The position numbers and the translations under genes were made by a program. A DNA stretch of 64,000 nucleotides from Mycobacterium neglectum (lineage in GTDB: Bacteria > Actinomycetota > Actinomycetes > Mycobacteriales > Mycobacteriaceae), in assembly GCF_002591975.1 (NCBI RefSeq), contig NZ_NVQE01000026.1, positions 19,876-83,875 of the forward strand, written 5' to 3'. Under the pieces are notes generated by a model that did not search any database, was not told the origin of the DNA, and saw nothing but the letters and a program-made list of their open reading frames with translations. This document shows, piece after piece, positions 7,361-15,711 of this stretch (position 1 is the first letter of the stretch; each line of letters starts with the position of its first letter).

Positions 7361-8508
7361 AACACCCCCAGTTCCCGAAGCCTGTCGCCGTAGGCGTTGA
7401 CATCGGCGGCGAAGAGGTGCGGCTGTTCGAACGCGGCGAAATGCCCGCCGCGGTCCTGCACGCTGTAATGCACGACGTTGTAGCGTCCCTCGGCCCATAC
7501 CCGCGGCGTCTGCAGAAGTTCGTACGGATAGACCGCGTATCCCGTCGGGACATCGACCCGTCCGCTCCACTCGCTCAGCGCCGAGTTACCCGCCCGGGTT
7601 GCTTCGCAGTACAGCCGGGCCGCCGATGTCGCGGTACCGGTGAGCCAGTACATCATCAGGTTGTCGATGAGGCGGTCGGTACGAATCGGCATGCCGTCGC
7701 GGATGTCGCACCACGCGTGGAACTTCTCCAAGATCCAGCCGGCCAGGCCCAATGGTGAATCGTCGAGTCCAAAGCCCAGCGAGTGCGGCCGTGTCGACTG
7801 GATGTCCATATACGCCGTGCCGTCGGTGATCCGCTGGGCGGACGAGACCATCGCTGCCAGTTCGCTTTCCGTCACCCCTGTCATCGCGTCGGCGGCGTCA
7901 CCATCGAAGGGGGCGAACAACATGTTGGTGTGGATGGCGGCCACCGATGGTGCGTGATGCTCCCCCAGATGCCGGACGACGAGAGCACCCCAGTCACCGC
8001 CCTGCGCGAGGTATCGGTCATAGCCGAGTTGGGCCATCACGTCGGCGACAGCGGCAGCGACCTTCGCGACATCGACGCCGCGCTGAATCGTCGGACCCGA
8101 GAATCCGTAGCCGGGCATGGAGACGACGACCACGTGGAAGCGTTCGCGCAGCAGTGGCAGCACATCGAGGAATTCAACGATGGATCCGGGCCATCCGTGG
8201 ACCAGCACCAGCGGGATGGCATCGGCGGTGCCGGACCGCACATGCAGCAGATGCACCCGCTGCCCAGCCGCCGTGGCCAGGAACGATCCCCATCCGTTGA
8301 GCTCGGCTTCGGTTGCTCGCCAGTCGTATCCGTCGCGCCACCGATCGACGACCGATCGCAGGAATGCTTGTTCGGTTCCGTAATCCCATCCACTGTCCGG
8401 GAGTTCGGCCGGGAATCTCGCCGAGTCCAGTCGGCGGCGCAGGTCGTCGAGGTCGGCCTGGGTAACGGCGATCGGGAACGGCCGTATCGCATGTCCTTTG
8501 ATGCTCAT
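7357..8508 (-). CDS. Epoxide hydrolase, microsomal type
   Basis: 383 residues with the N-terminal epoxide-hydrolase lid domain (RPFPIAVTQADLDDLRRRL) followed by an alpha/beta-hydrolase fold. The oxyanion motif HGWPGS is at about 104-109, the nucleophile is D172 in GGDWG, and the catalytic His lies in GGHFAAFEQP near 361. It hydrolyses epoxides to vicinal diols in the cytosol. It follows the zinc alcohol dehydrogenase by 29 bp on the same strand, downstream of the TetR gene. This suggests one operon for a substrate that passes through an epoxide and alcohols. The natural substrate cannot be told from sequence. Confidence 0.9.
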   Translation of the reverse strand: MSIKGHAIRPFPIAVTQADLDDLRRRLDSARFPAELPDSGWDYGTEQAFLRSVVDRWRDGYDWRATEAELNGWGSFLATAAGQRVHLLHVRSGTADAIPLVLVHGWPGSIVEFLDVLPLLRERFHVVVVSMPGYGFSGPTIQRGVDVAKVAAAVADVMAQLGYDRYLAQGGDWGALVVRHLGEHHAPSVAAIHTNMLFAPFDGDAADAMTGVTESELAAMVSSAQRITDGTAYMDIQSTRPHSLGFGLDDSPLGLAGWILEKFHAWCDIRDGMPIRTDRLIDNLMMYWLTGTATSAARLYCEATRAGNSALSEWSGRVDVPTGYAVYPYELLQTPRVWAEGRYNVVHYSVQDRGGHFAAFEQPHLFAADVNAYGDRLRELGVF

Positions 8509-8537
8509 GGGATTCTCCTTTGTGCGACGTCGCCGGC

Positions 8538-9563
8538 TCAGACGGTCAGGGCCACCTTGACACAGTCGGCTGTGCGCGCCGCCACCGCGGCGTAGGCCGC
8601 TGGCGCGTCAGCGAGCGGCATGGTGTCGGTGAAGATGCCACTGACGTCGAGGCGACCCGACTGGAGCAACGGCACCAGTTCAGGCCACGTGCGCTGCACC
8701 GGCGCGGTCGTCATCCTCAGCGTGATGCTGCGAATCAGGCTGATCGTGGCGGGAAACGGGAACGGGTCGAGGTTGTGCACGCCGACCACCGAGACGGTGC
8801 CCCCCGCGCGGACCAGGTTGAGGGCTTCCGACATCGAGCCATCACTTCCTACGGCGTCGATGACCGAGGCCGCGCCCCGCCCGCCCGTCGCGTCCAGGAC
8901 TGCCTGCAGCGCAGGCGGTTCCAGCGGAGTCGCTCCGAGCCGTTCGGCCCGGAGCCGTCGGCCCTCGACCGGGTCTACGACAAAGACGGTGCCCGCGCCG
9001 AGCATGAGCGCACTCTGTACCGCGCACAGGCCGACCGCACCGAGACCGAGGACCACGATCGTTCCCCCGGGAGGGAAGTCGGCGCGTTGTGCGGCCGCCC
9101 AACCGGTGGCGAGGTTGTCCGTCAGAAGCAACGCCTCCTCGGTATCGATGTCCTGGGGCAGGCGCAACAGCTGAAAGTCCGCTGCGGGCACCGCCAGCAG
9201 CTCCGATTGCGCCCCGCCGAGGGCACCGGCGCCGAAGATCCGTGGACCGCCGATGCATGTCACCGGATCACGAGTTTCGCACCCCGCGCAGGAGCCGCAG
9301 CCGGCGACCGACGAGACGAGCACCTCGTCACCCACTGCGAACGTCCGCACGTCAGGGCCGATCTCGACGATCGTGCCGATCGCCTCGTGCCCGAGTGCCA
9401 CCGGATCGCCGAGAGGATAATCGCCCTCGTAGAAGTGCAGATCCGAGCCGCAGATCGCCGCGGCATTCACCTGAATCACCGCGCCGTCAGCGCCGGGCAG
9501 AATCGGATCGGGCAGCGTCTCCACACGTACCTGCCCAGGCGTATCGATCACGACACTCTTCAT
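8538..9563 (-). CDS. Zinc-dependent alcohol dehydrogenase (MDR)
   Basis: 341 residues. Catalytic-zinc ligands are C38 (AAICGSDLH) and H59/E60 (ALGHE). The structural-zinc loop CGSCAGCETRDPVTC has C-x2-C-x2-C-x7-C spacing. The Rossmann motif is VLGLGAVGLCAVQSA. It oxidises an alcohol with NAD(P). The ATG follows AAAGG. It lies between the TetR gene and the epoxide hydrolase on the same strand. This makes it the NAD-linked counterpart of the mycofactocin-type dehydrogenases encoded divergently. Substrate unknown. Confidence 0.9.
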   Translation of the reverse strand: MKSVVIDTPGQVRVETLPDPILPGADGAVIQVNAAAICGSDLHFYEGDYPLGDPVALGHEAIGTIVEIGPDVRTFAVGDEVLVSSVAGCGSCAGCETRDPVTCIGGPRIFGAGALGGAQSELLAVPAADFQLLRLPQDIDTEEALLLTDNLATGWAAAQRADFPPGGTIVVLGLGAVGLCAVQSALMLGAGTVFVVDPVEGRRLRAERLGATPLEPPALQAVLDATGGRGAASVIDAVGSDGSMSEALNLVRAGGTVSVVGVHNLDPFPFPATISLIRSITLRMTTAPVQRTWPELVPLLQSGRLDVSGIFTDTMPLADAPAAYAAVAARTADCVKVALTV

Positions 9564-9690
9564 CGATGGTCAACCTTTCTGCAGCCTGGCCAGCGCCAGT
9601 TTCGCATCGTTGATGGTGTCCATGCGCGCACAGCAGGACTGTACGGAGACGGTGCCATCTGGAATCAAAGGCAAGTCGGCGAATCGCCGG

Positions 9691-10320
9691 TTAGGGCGAT
9701 AAATCACCGGCGGCGCGCATGGTGTCCTGGGAGGCCGTCAACCAGAAGACCGCGCGGTCGAGCGAGGGCAGGATCTCAGTTACGGAGATCGCCCCGTCGG
9801 CGAACTGCCCGAGCAAGCCGTAAATGATGCCAGACATGATCCCTTCCATGTCGCGTGCAAATGCGGGGTCGGCCTGGGCAAGAATCTTCCGGGCGACGGG
9901 TACCACCACATCGAACCCGTGCTCGGTCAGTCCCTGTCCACCAGGACCAGCCTGTGCCCGGAAGTAGGCCTTGAGCATGCGCGGATGTTGCTCCCAGGGC
10001 TGAAAAATGGTGCGGAACAACGCCATAAGGTCGTCATACATCGAGCCTGACAGCTGTTCGGCGGCACTGGCCGCGACCCCGGCGTACCGGTTCTCGTCCA
10101 TCCACCAGCGCAACGCACCGACGATCAATGCTTCGCGTGTCGGATACCGCCGATAGATGGTGGTCATCGAAACCCGTGCCCGCCGGGCAACCTCGCGCAG
10201 CTGGACCGCCTCATAGCCCTCGGTTTCGAGCAGGTCAACCACCGCGGCGATGACGGCATCGGCATCGTCGGCACCCGCAGTGGGGTGTTCGCCGACGCTG
10301 CGCGATCCTTGCCGAGCCAT
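9691..10320 (-). CDS. TetR-family repressor of the epoxide/alcohol module
   Basis: 209 residues. The N-terminal helix-turn-helix reads EVARRARVSMTTIYRRYPTREALIVGAL, typical of TetR; the C-terminal ligand-binding domain is divergent. The ATG at 10320 directly abuts the first of two 7-3-7 inverted repeats (10321-10337 and 10346-10362). These are therefore its likely operators, giving autoregulation and control of the plus-strand genes from 10418. The effector is presumably the pathway substrate or its CoA ester (inference). Confidence 0.9.
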   Translation of the reverse strand: MARQGSRSVGEHPTAGADDADAVIAAVVDLLETEGYEAVQLREVARRARVSMTTIYRRYPTREALIVGALRWWMDENRYAGVAASAAEQLSGSMYDDLMALFRTIFQPWEQHPRMLKAYFRAQAGPGGQGLTEHGFDVVVPVARKILAQADPAFARDMEGIMSGIIYGLLGQFADGAISVTEILPSLDRAVFWLTASQDTMRAAGDLSP

Positions 10321-10337
10321 GAGTAACGATGTTACTG
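10321..10337. promoter_or_regulatory. TetR operator copy 1
   Basis: GAGTAAC-GAT-GTTACTG: 7-3-7 inverted repeat, one mismatch in the last pair, adjacent to the TetR start codon. Second copy at 10346. Confidence 0.7.
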
Positions 10338-10345
10338 TACGCGCC

Positions 10346-10362
10346 GAGTAACGCGGTTACTC
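10346..10362. promoter_or_regulatory. TetR operator copy 2
   Basis: GAGTAACGCGGTTACTC is a perfect 7-3-7 inverted repeat, 25 bp from copy 1. It sits between the TetR gene and the mycofactocin-type SDR gene. Confidence 0.75.
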
Positions 10363-10417
10363 ACCGCTGACGAGGTAGTTCCTGGTCCGCGGCAGTTCCG
10401 AAGTGGAAGCGGGCATC

Positions 10418-11251
10418 GTGGGTCAACTGGACGGCAGAGTCGCATTCATCACCGGCGTAGCCCGAGGTCAGGGGCGTAGCCATGCCCTCAGGCTGGCTGG
10501 TGAGGGCGCCAACATCATCGGAGTGGACATCTGCGCAGACATCCCGTCGAACAACTACCCGATGGCCACGCGTGCGGACCTCGACGAAACGGTCTCGCTG
10601 GTCGAGGAAGTTGGCGGGAAGATGCTCGCCACGGTCGCCGACGTCCGTGACTACCACGGGCTCAAGGCCGCGGTGGACGCCGGAGTCGATCAGTTCGGCC
10701 GGTTGGACATCGTGCTGGCCAACGCGGGCATCGCAAGTGTCGCCTTCCGCGAACTCACGATCGAAGAAGAGCTCGATCAATGGGCCGGTGTGCTCGATGT
10801 CAACTTGGTCGGCGCGTTTCACACCGCTCGAGCCGCTGTCCCCCACCTCATCGACGGGAACCGAGGCGGAGTGATCATCTTCACGAGCTCGACTGCGGGC
10901 TTGAAGGGGTTCGGCGGCATCCAGGGCGGAGGCGCGGCATACGCAGCTTCCAAACACGGGATCGTTGGCCTGATGCGCTCATTCGCCAATGCGCTTGCCC
11001 CGCTGAATATTCGGGTCAACACCATTCATCCCACCGCGGTGAACACGATGATGGCAATGAATGACGATATGCAGGACTTCCTGAAGAACTTTCCCGACGG
11101 CGGCGGTCCACACCTGCAGAACCCGATGCCGGTCGGCATGCTCGAGCCAGAAGACATCAGCGCCGCGATCGCCTACCTGGTTTCCGATGACGCCAAATAC
11201 GTCACCGGGGTGACCTTCCCGGTCGACGCCGGCTTCTGCAACAAGCTGTGA
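10418..11251 (+). CDS. Mycofactocin-coupled SDR oxidoreductase
   Basis: 277 residues from the GTG at 10418, which gives the family-typical N-terminus xGQLDGRVAFITG; a GTG at 10403 adds five residues. The cofactor motif is GVARGQGRSHA, with the acidic VDICADI region and a loop before DLDETVSLVEE that marks the mycofactocin-type (carveol-dehydrogenase-like) subfamily. The active site is in SSTAGLKG with YAASKHG. Members hold NAD(H) tightly and pass electrons to the peptide-derived carrier mycofactocin. It overlaps the next gene by GTGA. It likely oxidises a secondary alcohol in this catabolic module (inference). Confidence 0.88.
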   Translation: MGQLDGRVAFITGVARGQGRSHALRLAGEGANIIGVDICADIPSNNYPMATRADLDETVSLVEEVGGKMLATVADVRDYHGLKAAVDAGVDQFGRLDIVLANAGIASVAFRELTIEEELDQWAGVLDVNLVGAFHTARAAVPHLIDGNRGGVIIFTSSTAGLKGFGGIQGGGAAYAASKHGIVGLMRSFANALAPLNIRVNTIHPTAVNTMMAMNDDMQDFLKNFPDGGGPHLQNPMPVGMLEPEDISAAIAYLVSDDAKYVTGVTFPVDAGFCNKL

Positions 11252-12060
11252 GCACTTCAGAAGGGCGAATCGCCGGCAAGCGCGTACTCATCACTGGTGC
11301 GGCGCGTGGAATGGGCCGCAGCCACGCGGTGCGCCTTGCCGAAGAAGGTGCCGACCTCATCCTGGTGGACATCTGTTCATCGGTGTCAGAAATCGAGTAC
11401 CCGCTCGCATCCAAGGACGACCTCGAGGAGACGGCGCGGCAGGTCACCGAGTTCGGTCGGCGAGCCGTCACGCACATCGTCGATGTCCGCGATGCCACGT
11501 CACTGACTGCCGCAGTCGAGAACGGCGTCGCCGAACTGGGCGGTCTCGATGCGGCGGTTGCCAATGCCGGCGTCCTGACCGTCGGCACCTGGGATACCAC
11601 CACGCCTGAGCAGTGGCGCACTGTCGTGGACGTTAACCTCATCGGAACTTGGAACACCTGCGCTGCGGCGCTGCCGCACCTGGTCGAGCGCGGCGGCAGT
11701 CTGATCCTGATCAGCTCGGCGGCCGGGCTGAAAGGGACGCCGCTGCACCTCCCGTACACGGCAACCAAACACGGCGTCGTCGGTTTGAGCCGAGCGCTCG
11801 CCAATGAACTTGCCGCACAGAATGTTCGGGTCAATACCGTGCATCCGACCGGTGTCGAGACGGGGATGCGTCCGGAATCGCTGCACGGACTGCTCGCGGA
11901 GTCGCGGCCCGACTTGGTGCCGGTCTTCCTCAACGCCCTACCCATCATGATGGCCGACGCGATCGACATCAGCAATGCGGTGCTGTTTCTGATTTCAGAC
12001 GAATCCAGGTACGTGACCGGACTCGAGTTCAAGGTCGACGCCGGCGTGACACTGCGCTGA
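11248..12060 (+). CDS. Mycofactocin-coupled SDR oxidoreductase, second copy
   Basis: 270 residues from a GTG that overlaps the previous stop (GTGA). The glycine motif is GAARGMGRSHA, followed by LVDICSSVSEIEYPLASKDDLEETARQV, the inserted segment diagnostic of mycofactocin-coupled SDRs. The active site has SSAAGLKG and YTATKHG. It is paralogous to the preceding gene and co-transcribed. Two such enzymes in one operon suggest either successive oxidations or different stereoisomers of one substrate (inference). Confidence 0.9.
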   Translation: MSTSEGRIAGKRVLITGAARGMGRSHAVRLAEEGADLILVDICSSVSEIEYPLASKDDLEETARQVTEFGRRAVTHIVDVRDATSLTAAVENGVAELGGLDAAVANAGVLTVGTWDTTTPEQWRTVVDVNLIGTWNTCAAALPHLVERGGSLILISSAAGLKGTPLHLPYTATKHGVVGLSRALANELAAQNVRVNTVHPTGVETGMRPESLHGLLAESRPDLVPVFLNALPIMMADAIDISNAVLFLISDESRYVTGLEFKVDAGVTLR

Positions 12061-12079
12061 GACCCTAGTAGGGAGCAAT

Positions 12080-12886
12080 ATGACCACAATCGATGATCGG
12101 CTCGAGCGCGGCAGGCGGGCCTTTGCTGAGGTGATGACCTTCCCGGCGCCCGACAACCTAATGCCGGCGACTGCGAGCTTTCTCGAATTCGTCTTCGCCG
12201 AAGTGTGGCAACGTCCGGTGTTGAGCCGCCGTGACCGTTGGTTCGTCACGCTGCCATGCGTCGCGGCAGCCGACGCCGAAGTGCCGCTACGAGAGCATGT
12301 GTATGCGGCGCTCAACAGCGGCGACGTGTCAATCACTGAAATGCAGGAGATGGTATTGCATTTCGCCGTGTACGCCGGTTGGCCGAAGGCGTCGCGGTTC
12401 AACATGACCGTCGACGAACAATGGGACCGCATCCATCGCGAGCGCGGTCGGCCGGTACCGCCGCCCGAGACGCTGCTGCCACTGACGACACCGAGCGACC
12501 CGGAAGAGCGGCTCTCGGGGGGCGAGCAGTCGTTCATGGACGTCAACTGCATGCCGTTCGTACCGATTCGCGACAATCCATATTCGGGGGCAGGCATCTT
12601 GAACTTCGTCTTCGGCGAGATGTGGCTGCGCCCCGGCCTCGCCATGAAGCAAAGGCGGCTGGTGACCGTAGCGTGTGTGGCTTTCCAGGACGCGCCGATA
12701 CCCATTCTGAGTCACGTCTACGCGGCGCTGAAGAGTCGTGATGTGTCGTTCGACGAAATGGACGAGCTTGCAATGCAGTTCGCGGCATATTACGGCTGGG
12801 CCAAAGCGTCCCATCTCACTGGGGTGATCGCCGAGCAGAAGCGGCGGGTCGTCGACGAATGGGCGACGGAAGCCGATGTTCCGTGA
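12080..12886 (+). CDS. Double carboxymuconolactone decarboxylase-fold protein
   Basis: 268 residues with two copies of the CMD/AhpD-like fold. The repeats are LSRRDRWFVTLPCVAAADAE then VPLREHVYAALNSGDVSITE (about 50-100), and MKQRRLVTVACVAFQDAPIP then ILSHVYAALKSRDVSFDE (about 192-245). Each ends in an HFAVYAGWPKAS / QFAAYYGWAKAS helix. No AhpD-type CxxC pair is present, so it resembles lactone decarboxylases rather than peroxidases. A GGGAG site precedes the ATG. It lies between the SDRs and the aldehyde dehydrogenase. Function in the pathway unknown. Confidence 0.85.
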   Translation: MTTIDDRLERGRRAFAEVMTFPAPDNLMPATASFLEFVFAEVWQRPVLSRRDRWFVTLPCVAAADAEVPLREHVYAALNSGDVSITEMQEMVLHFAVYAGWPKASRFNMTVDEQWDRIHRERGRPVPPPETLLPLTTPSDPEERLSGGEQSFMDVNCMPFVPIRDNPYSGAGILNFVFGEMWLRPGLAMKQRRLVTVACVAFQDAPIPILSHVYAALKSRDVSFDEMDELAMQFAAYYGWAKASHLTGVIAEQKRRVVDEWATEADVP

Positions 12887-14340
12887 CCGCGATGACTACA
12901 CATGAGCCGGTCGGTCTGGTCGTCGGTGGAGATCGAATCACCGCGTCCTCTGTACCCCACCATGAACACATCTTCCCAGGCACGGGAGGGCCGAATGCGA
13001 TCGTTGCGATGGCCGGATCAGCTGAGATCGACCGCGCAGTCGCCTGCGCGTGGGAAGCACACCGCGAGTGGGCGGGGTTCACCGTCGATCGCCGTCGCGA
13101 CCTGTTGATCGATCTGGCAGATGTCATTCACGAGAACCTGGACGAACTCGCGGCACTCAATGTGCATGACTACGCGGTTCCCATTTCGTTTGCGGGCACT
13201 GCCATTCTGCTGGAACGGTTTCTGCGTCATTTCGCGGGGTACGCGGACAAACCGTTCGGGTTGAGCACACCTGTAGCCGGTTCATTTGATGTGAACCTTG
13301 TCGAGCGCGAGCCGTACGGCGTCGTCGGAGTCATCGCACCGTGGAACGGCGCTTTGGCGGTGGCCGGCGCGTGCGTGGCACCTGCGCTGGCGGCGGGTAA
13401 TGCCGTGGTGTTCAAGCCATCCGAGTTGGCGCCTCTTGCCTCGTTGCGCTTCGGAGAACTATGCCTCGAAGCGGGCCTCCCCCCGGGATTGGTCAACGTG
13501 GTGCCCGCGGGCCCCGAGGGTGGGGAAGCCCTCGTCCGCCATCCCGGCATCCGCAAAATCCATTTCACCGGCGGCGGTCACACCGCTCGTGCGGTGGTGC
13601 AGGCAGCCGCCGTGAATCTCACGCCCGTCGTTGCCGAACTCGGCGGCAAGTCGGCCGGCATCGTGTTCGACGATGCCGACCTGGACGCCGCTGCCATGCT
13701 GTCTGCGCATCAGGGACCGCTGATGCAGTCGGGCCAGAGTTGCGCCTGCGCAAGCCGTCTGCTGGTGCATGGATCGGTGTACGACGCATTCCTGGAGCGG
13801 TTTTCAGCCGTCATCGACGCGGCAATGGTCGGCGATCCCTTCGACACCGCAGTCACGTTCGGCCCTGTCATCAGTGAAGGGGCGCTCGATCGCATCCACG
13901 GGGTGATCGAGAACGCCGTTCACGAGCGCGCCGGTGTACTCCTCACAGGCGGAAAGCGCATAGGCGGTGAGTACTCACGGGGCTACTACATCGAGCCCAC
14001 CGTATTCGGCGACGTCGACAACACTTCGAACCTGGCTCAAATCGAGACATTCGGGCCGGTCGTCTCTGTGATCAGGTTTGACGACGATGCCGATGCACTA
14101 CGTCTGGCCAACGAAACTCCCTATGGTTTGAACGCCTTCGTGCATACACGCGACCTGAACCGGGCCCATCGCGTCGCGCGAGCCCTGGAGGCGGGGTCGG
14201 TATGGATCAACACGTTCAGCGATATCTCGCCGCAGGGCCCCTACGGCGGGTACAAGCAGAGCGGCTTCGGTCGCACCGGCGGCATCGACGGACTGCATGA
14301 ATTTCTGCAGACCAAGAATATTCGCATCGGAATGGGCTGA
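12883..14340 (+). CDS. Aldehyde dehydrogenase
   Basis: 485 residues from a GTG overlapping the previous stop (GTGA); an ATG three codons later is an alternative. It carries the Asn-containing motif IAPWNGA, the general-base segment AELGGKSAG and the nucleophile in GQSCACAS. The C-terminal GGYKQSGFGRTGG is typical of the family. It oxidises an aldehyde to a carboxylate with NAD(P). In context it should act on the product of the alcohol dehydrogenases upstream. Confidence 0.93.
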   Translation: MTAMTTHEPVGLVVGGDRITASSVPHHEHIFPGTGGPNAIVAMAGSAEIDRAVACAWEAHREWAGFTVDRRRDLLIDLADVIHENLDELAALNVHDYAVPISFAGTAILLERFLRHFAGYADKPFGLSTPVAGSFDVNLVEREPYGVVGVIAPWNGALAVAGACVAPALAAGNAVVFKPSELAPLASLRFGELCLEAGLPPGLVNVVPAGPEGGEALVRHPGIRKIHFTGGGHTARAVVQAAAVNLTPVVAELGGKSAGIVFDDADLDAAAMLSAHQGPLMQSGQSCACASRLLVHGSVYDAFLERFSAVIDAAMVGDPFDTAVTFGPVISEGALDRIHGVIENAVHERAGVLLTGGKRIGGEYSRGYYIEPTVFGDVDNTSNLAQIETFGPVVSVIRFDDDADALRLANETPYGLNAFVHTRDLNRAHRVARALEAGSVWINTFSDISPQGPYGGYKQSGFGRTGGIDGLHEFLQTKNIRIGMG

Positions 14341-14406
14341 GGGCAGCATCGCCGCCACTGCACGCCACCTCAACACGTCGAACCGACTGAAAGGTTCCCG
14401 ACAGCC

Positions 14407-15687
14407 GTGAATGAACTCGCCGAAATCGACTACTTCTCCGACGAAGCCGTCGCCCAAAACCCCTACGAATACTACGAATATCTGCGCGGCAACGGTCCGG
14501 TGTTCCGAGAGCCTCACCACGACGTCGTCGCCGTCACCGGCTACGCAGAGGTCATGGCGGCCTTCAAGGACACCGAGTCCTTTTCGGCGGTCAATGCGAT
14601 CGGCGGCCCGTTTCCGCCGCTGCCCTTCAAACCCGAAGGCGACGACATCTCCGCTCAGATCGAAGCCAACCGGCATCGGTTCCCGATTTTCGAACACATG
14701 GTCGTCATGGATCCACCCGACCACCAGCGGGCTCGGTCGTTGTTGAGCAGACTACTCACGCCACGACGGCTCAAGGAGAACGAGGAGTACATGTGGACGC
14801 TCGTCGACCGCCAGATCGACGAGTTCATCGACAACGGTAAGTGTGAATTCCTGGCGGAGTACGCCAAGCCGTTCGCCACCCTCGCTATCACCGACCTACT
14901 GGGTGTGCCAGTGGAAGACCGCGACGAGATTCGTCATGCGCTGGGTGCCGGCAGGGCGCCCGGTGACACGGTGGGCGCGCTCAACGGTGCCCCGGTCGGC
15001 CGTAACCCGTTGAAGTACCTTGACGACAAGTTCGCCGGTTACATCGCCGAGCGGCGCCGCGACCCACGCGATGACGTTCTCAGCGGCATGGCCACCGCCA
15101 CATACCCTGATGGATCGACCCCCGAACTTCTGGAGGTGGTGCGGCCCGCCACCTTCTTGTTCGCAGCCGGCCAAGAGACCGTCACCAAACTGCTCAGCGC
15201 CGCAGTGCAGACATTGGGCGAACACCCTGAGTTCCAGCATCAGCTTCATGACAATCGGAAACTGATCCCCGCGTTCATCGAGGAATCGCTGCGGATGCAA
15301 AGCCCCACAAAGGTCGACTTCCGCCTCGCTCGCAAGACCACATCGCTTGGAAGCGTGCATATTCCGGCCGGCACCGTGTTGATGCTGTGCCTGGGCGCCG
15401 CTAACCGAGACCCGGACAAGTTCGAGAACCCTCATCAATTTCGACTCGACCGCAAGAACGTACGCGAACACATCGCCTTCGGACGCGGAATCCATACCTG
15501 CGCCGGTGCGCCGCTGGCACGAGTCGAGGGACTGGTGACGGTCCACCGTCTGCTCGACCGCATGCGTGACTTGACGGTCAGCGAAGCTGCACACGGGCCC
15601 GCCGACGATCGGCGATACTCGTACGAACCGACCTTTCTGCTACGCGGACTCAGAGAACTGCATATCGAATTCTCGCCGGTCCAATGA
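14407..15687 (+). CDS. Cytochrome P450 of the TetR module
   Basis: 426 residues from a GTG start. The I-helix has FAAGQETVTK, the K-helix EESLR, and the haem loop FGRGIHTCAGAPLAR with ligand C365. This is a soluble bacterial class I P450 needing a ferredoxin and a reductase; none is encoded beside it. It ends the plus-strand operon, 66 bp after the aldehyde dehydrogenase, so a separate promoter is possible. It probably hydroxylates or epoxidises the substrate before the epoxide hydrolase and dehydrogenases act (inference). It converges with the serine hydrolase gene. Confidence 0.92.
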   Translation: MNELAEIDYFSDEAVAQNPYEYYEYLRGNGPVFREPHHDVVAVTGYAEVMAAFKDTESFSAVNAIGGPFPPLPFKPEGDDISAQIEANRHRFPIFEHMVVMDPPDHQRARSLLSRLLTPRRLKENEEYMWTLVDRQIDEFIDNGKCEFLAEYAKPFATLAITDLLGVPVEDRDEIRHALGAGRAPGDTVGALNGAPVGRNPLKYLDDKFAGYIAERRRDPRDDVLSGMATATYPDGSTPELLEVVRPATFLFAAGQETVTKLLSAAVQTLGEHPEFQHQLHDNRKLIPAFIEESLRMQSPTKVDFRLARKTTSLGSVHIPAGTVLMLCLGAANRDPDKFENPHQFRLDRKNVREHIAFGRGIHTCAGAPLARVEGLVTVHRLLDRMRDLTVSEAAHGPADDRRYSYEPTFLLRGLRELHIEFSPVQ

Positions 15688-15711
15688 GGCGGTTTCTACA
15701 GGTGCCGCCGA

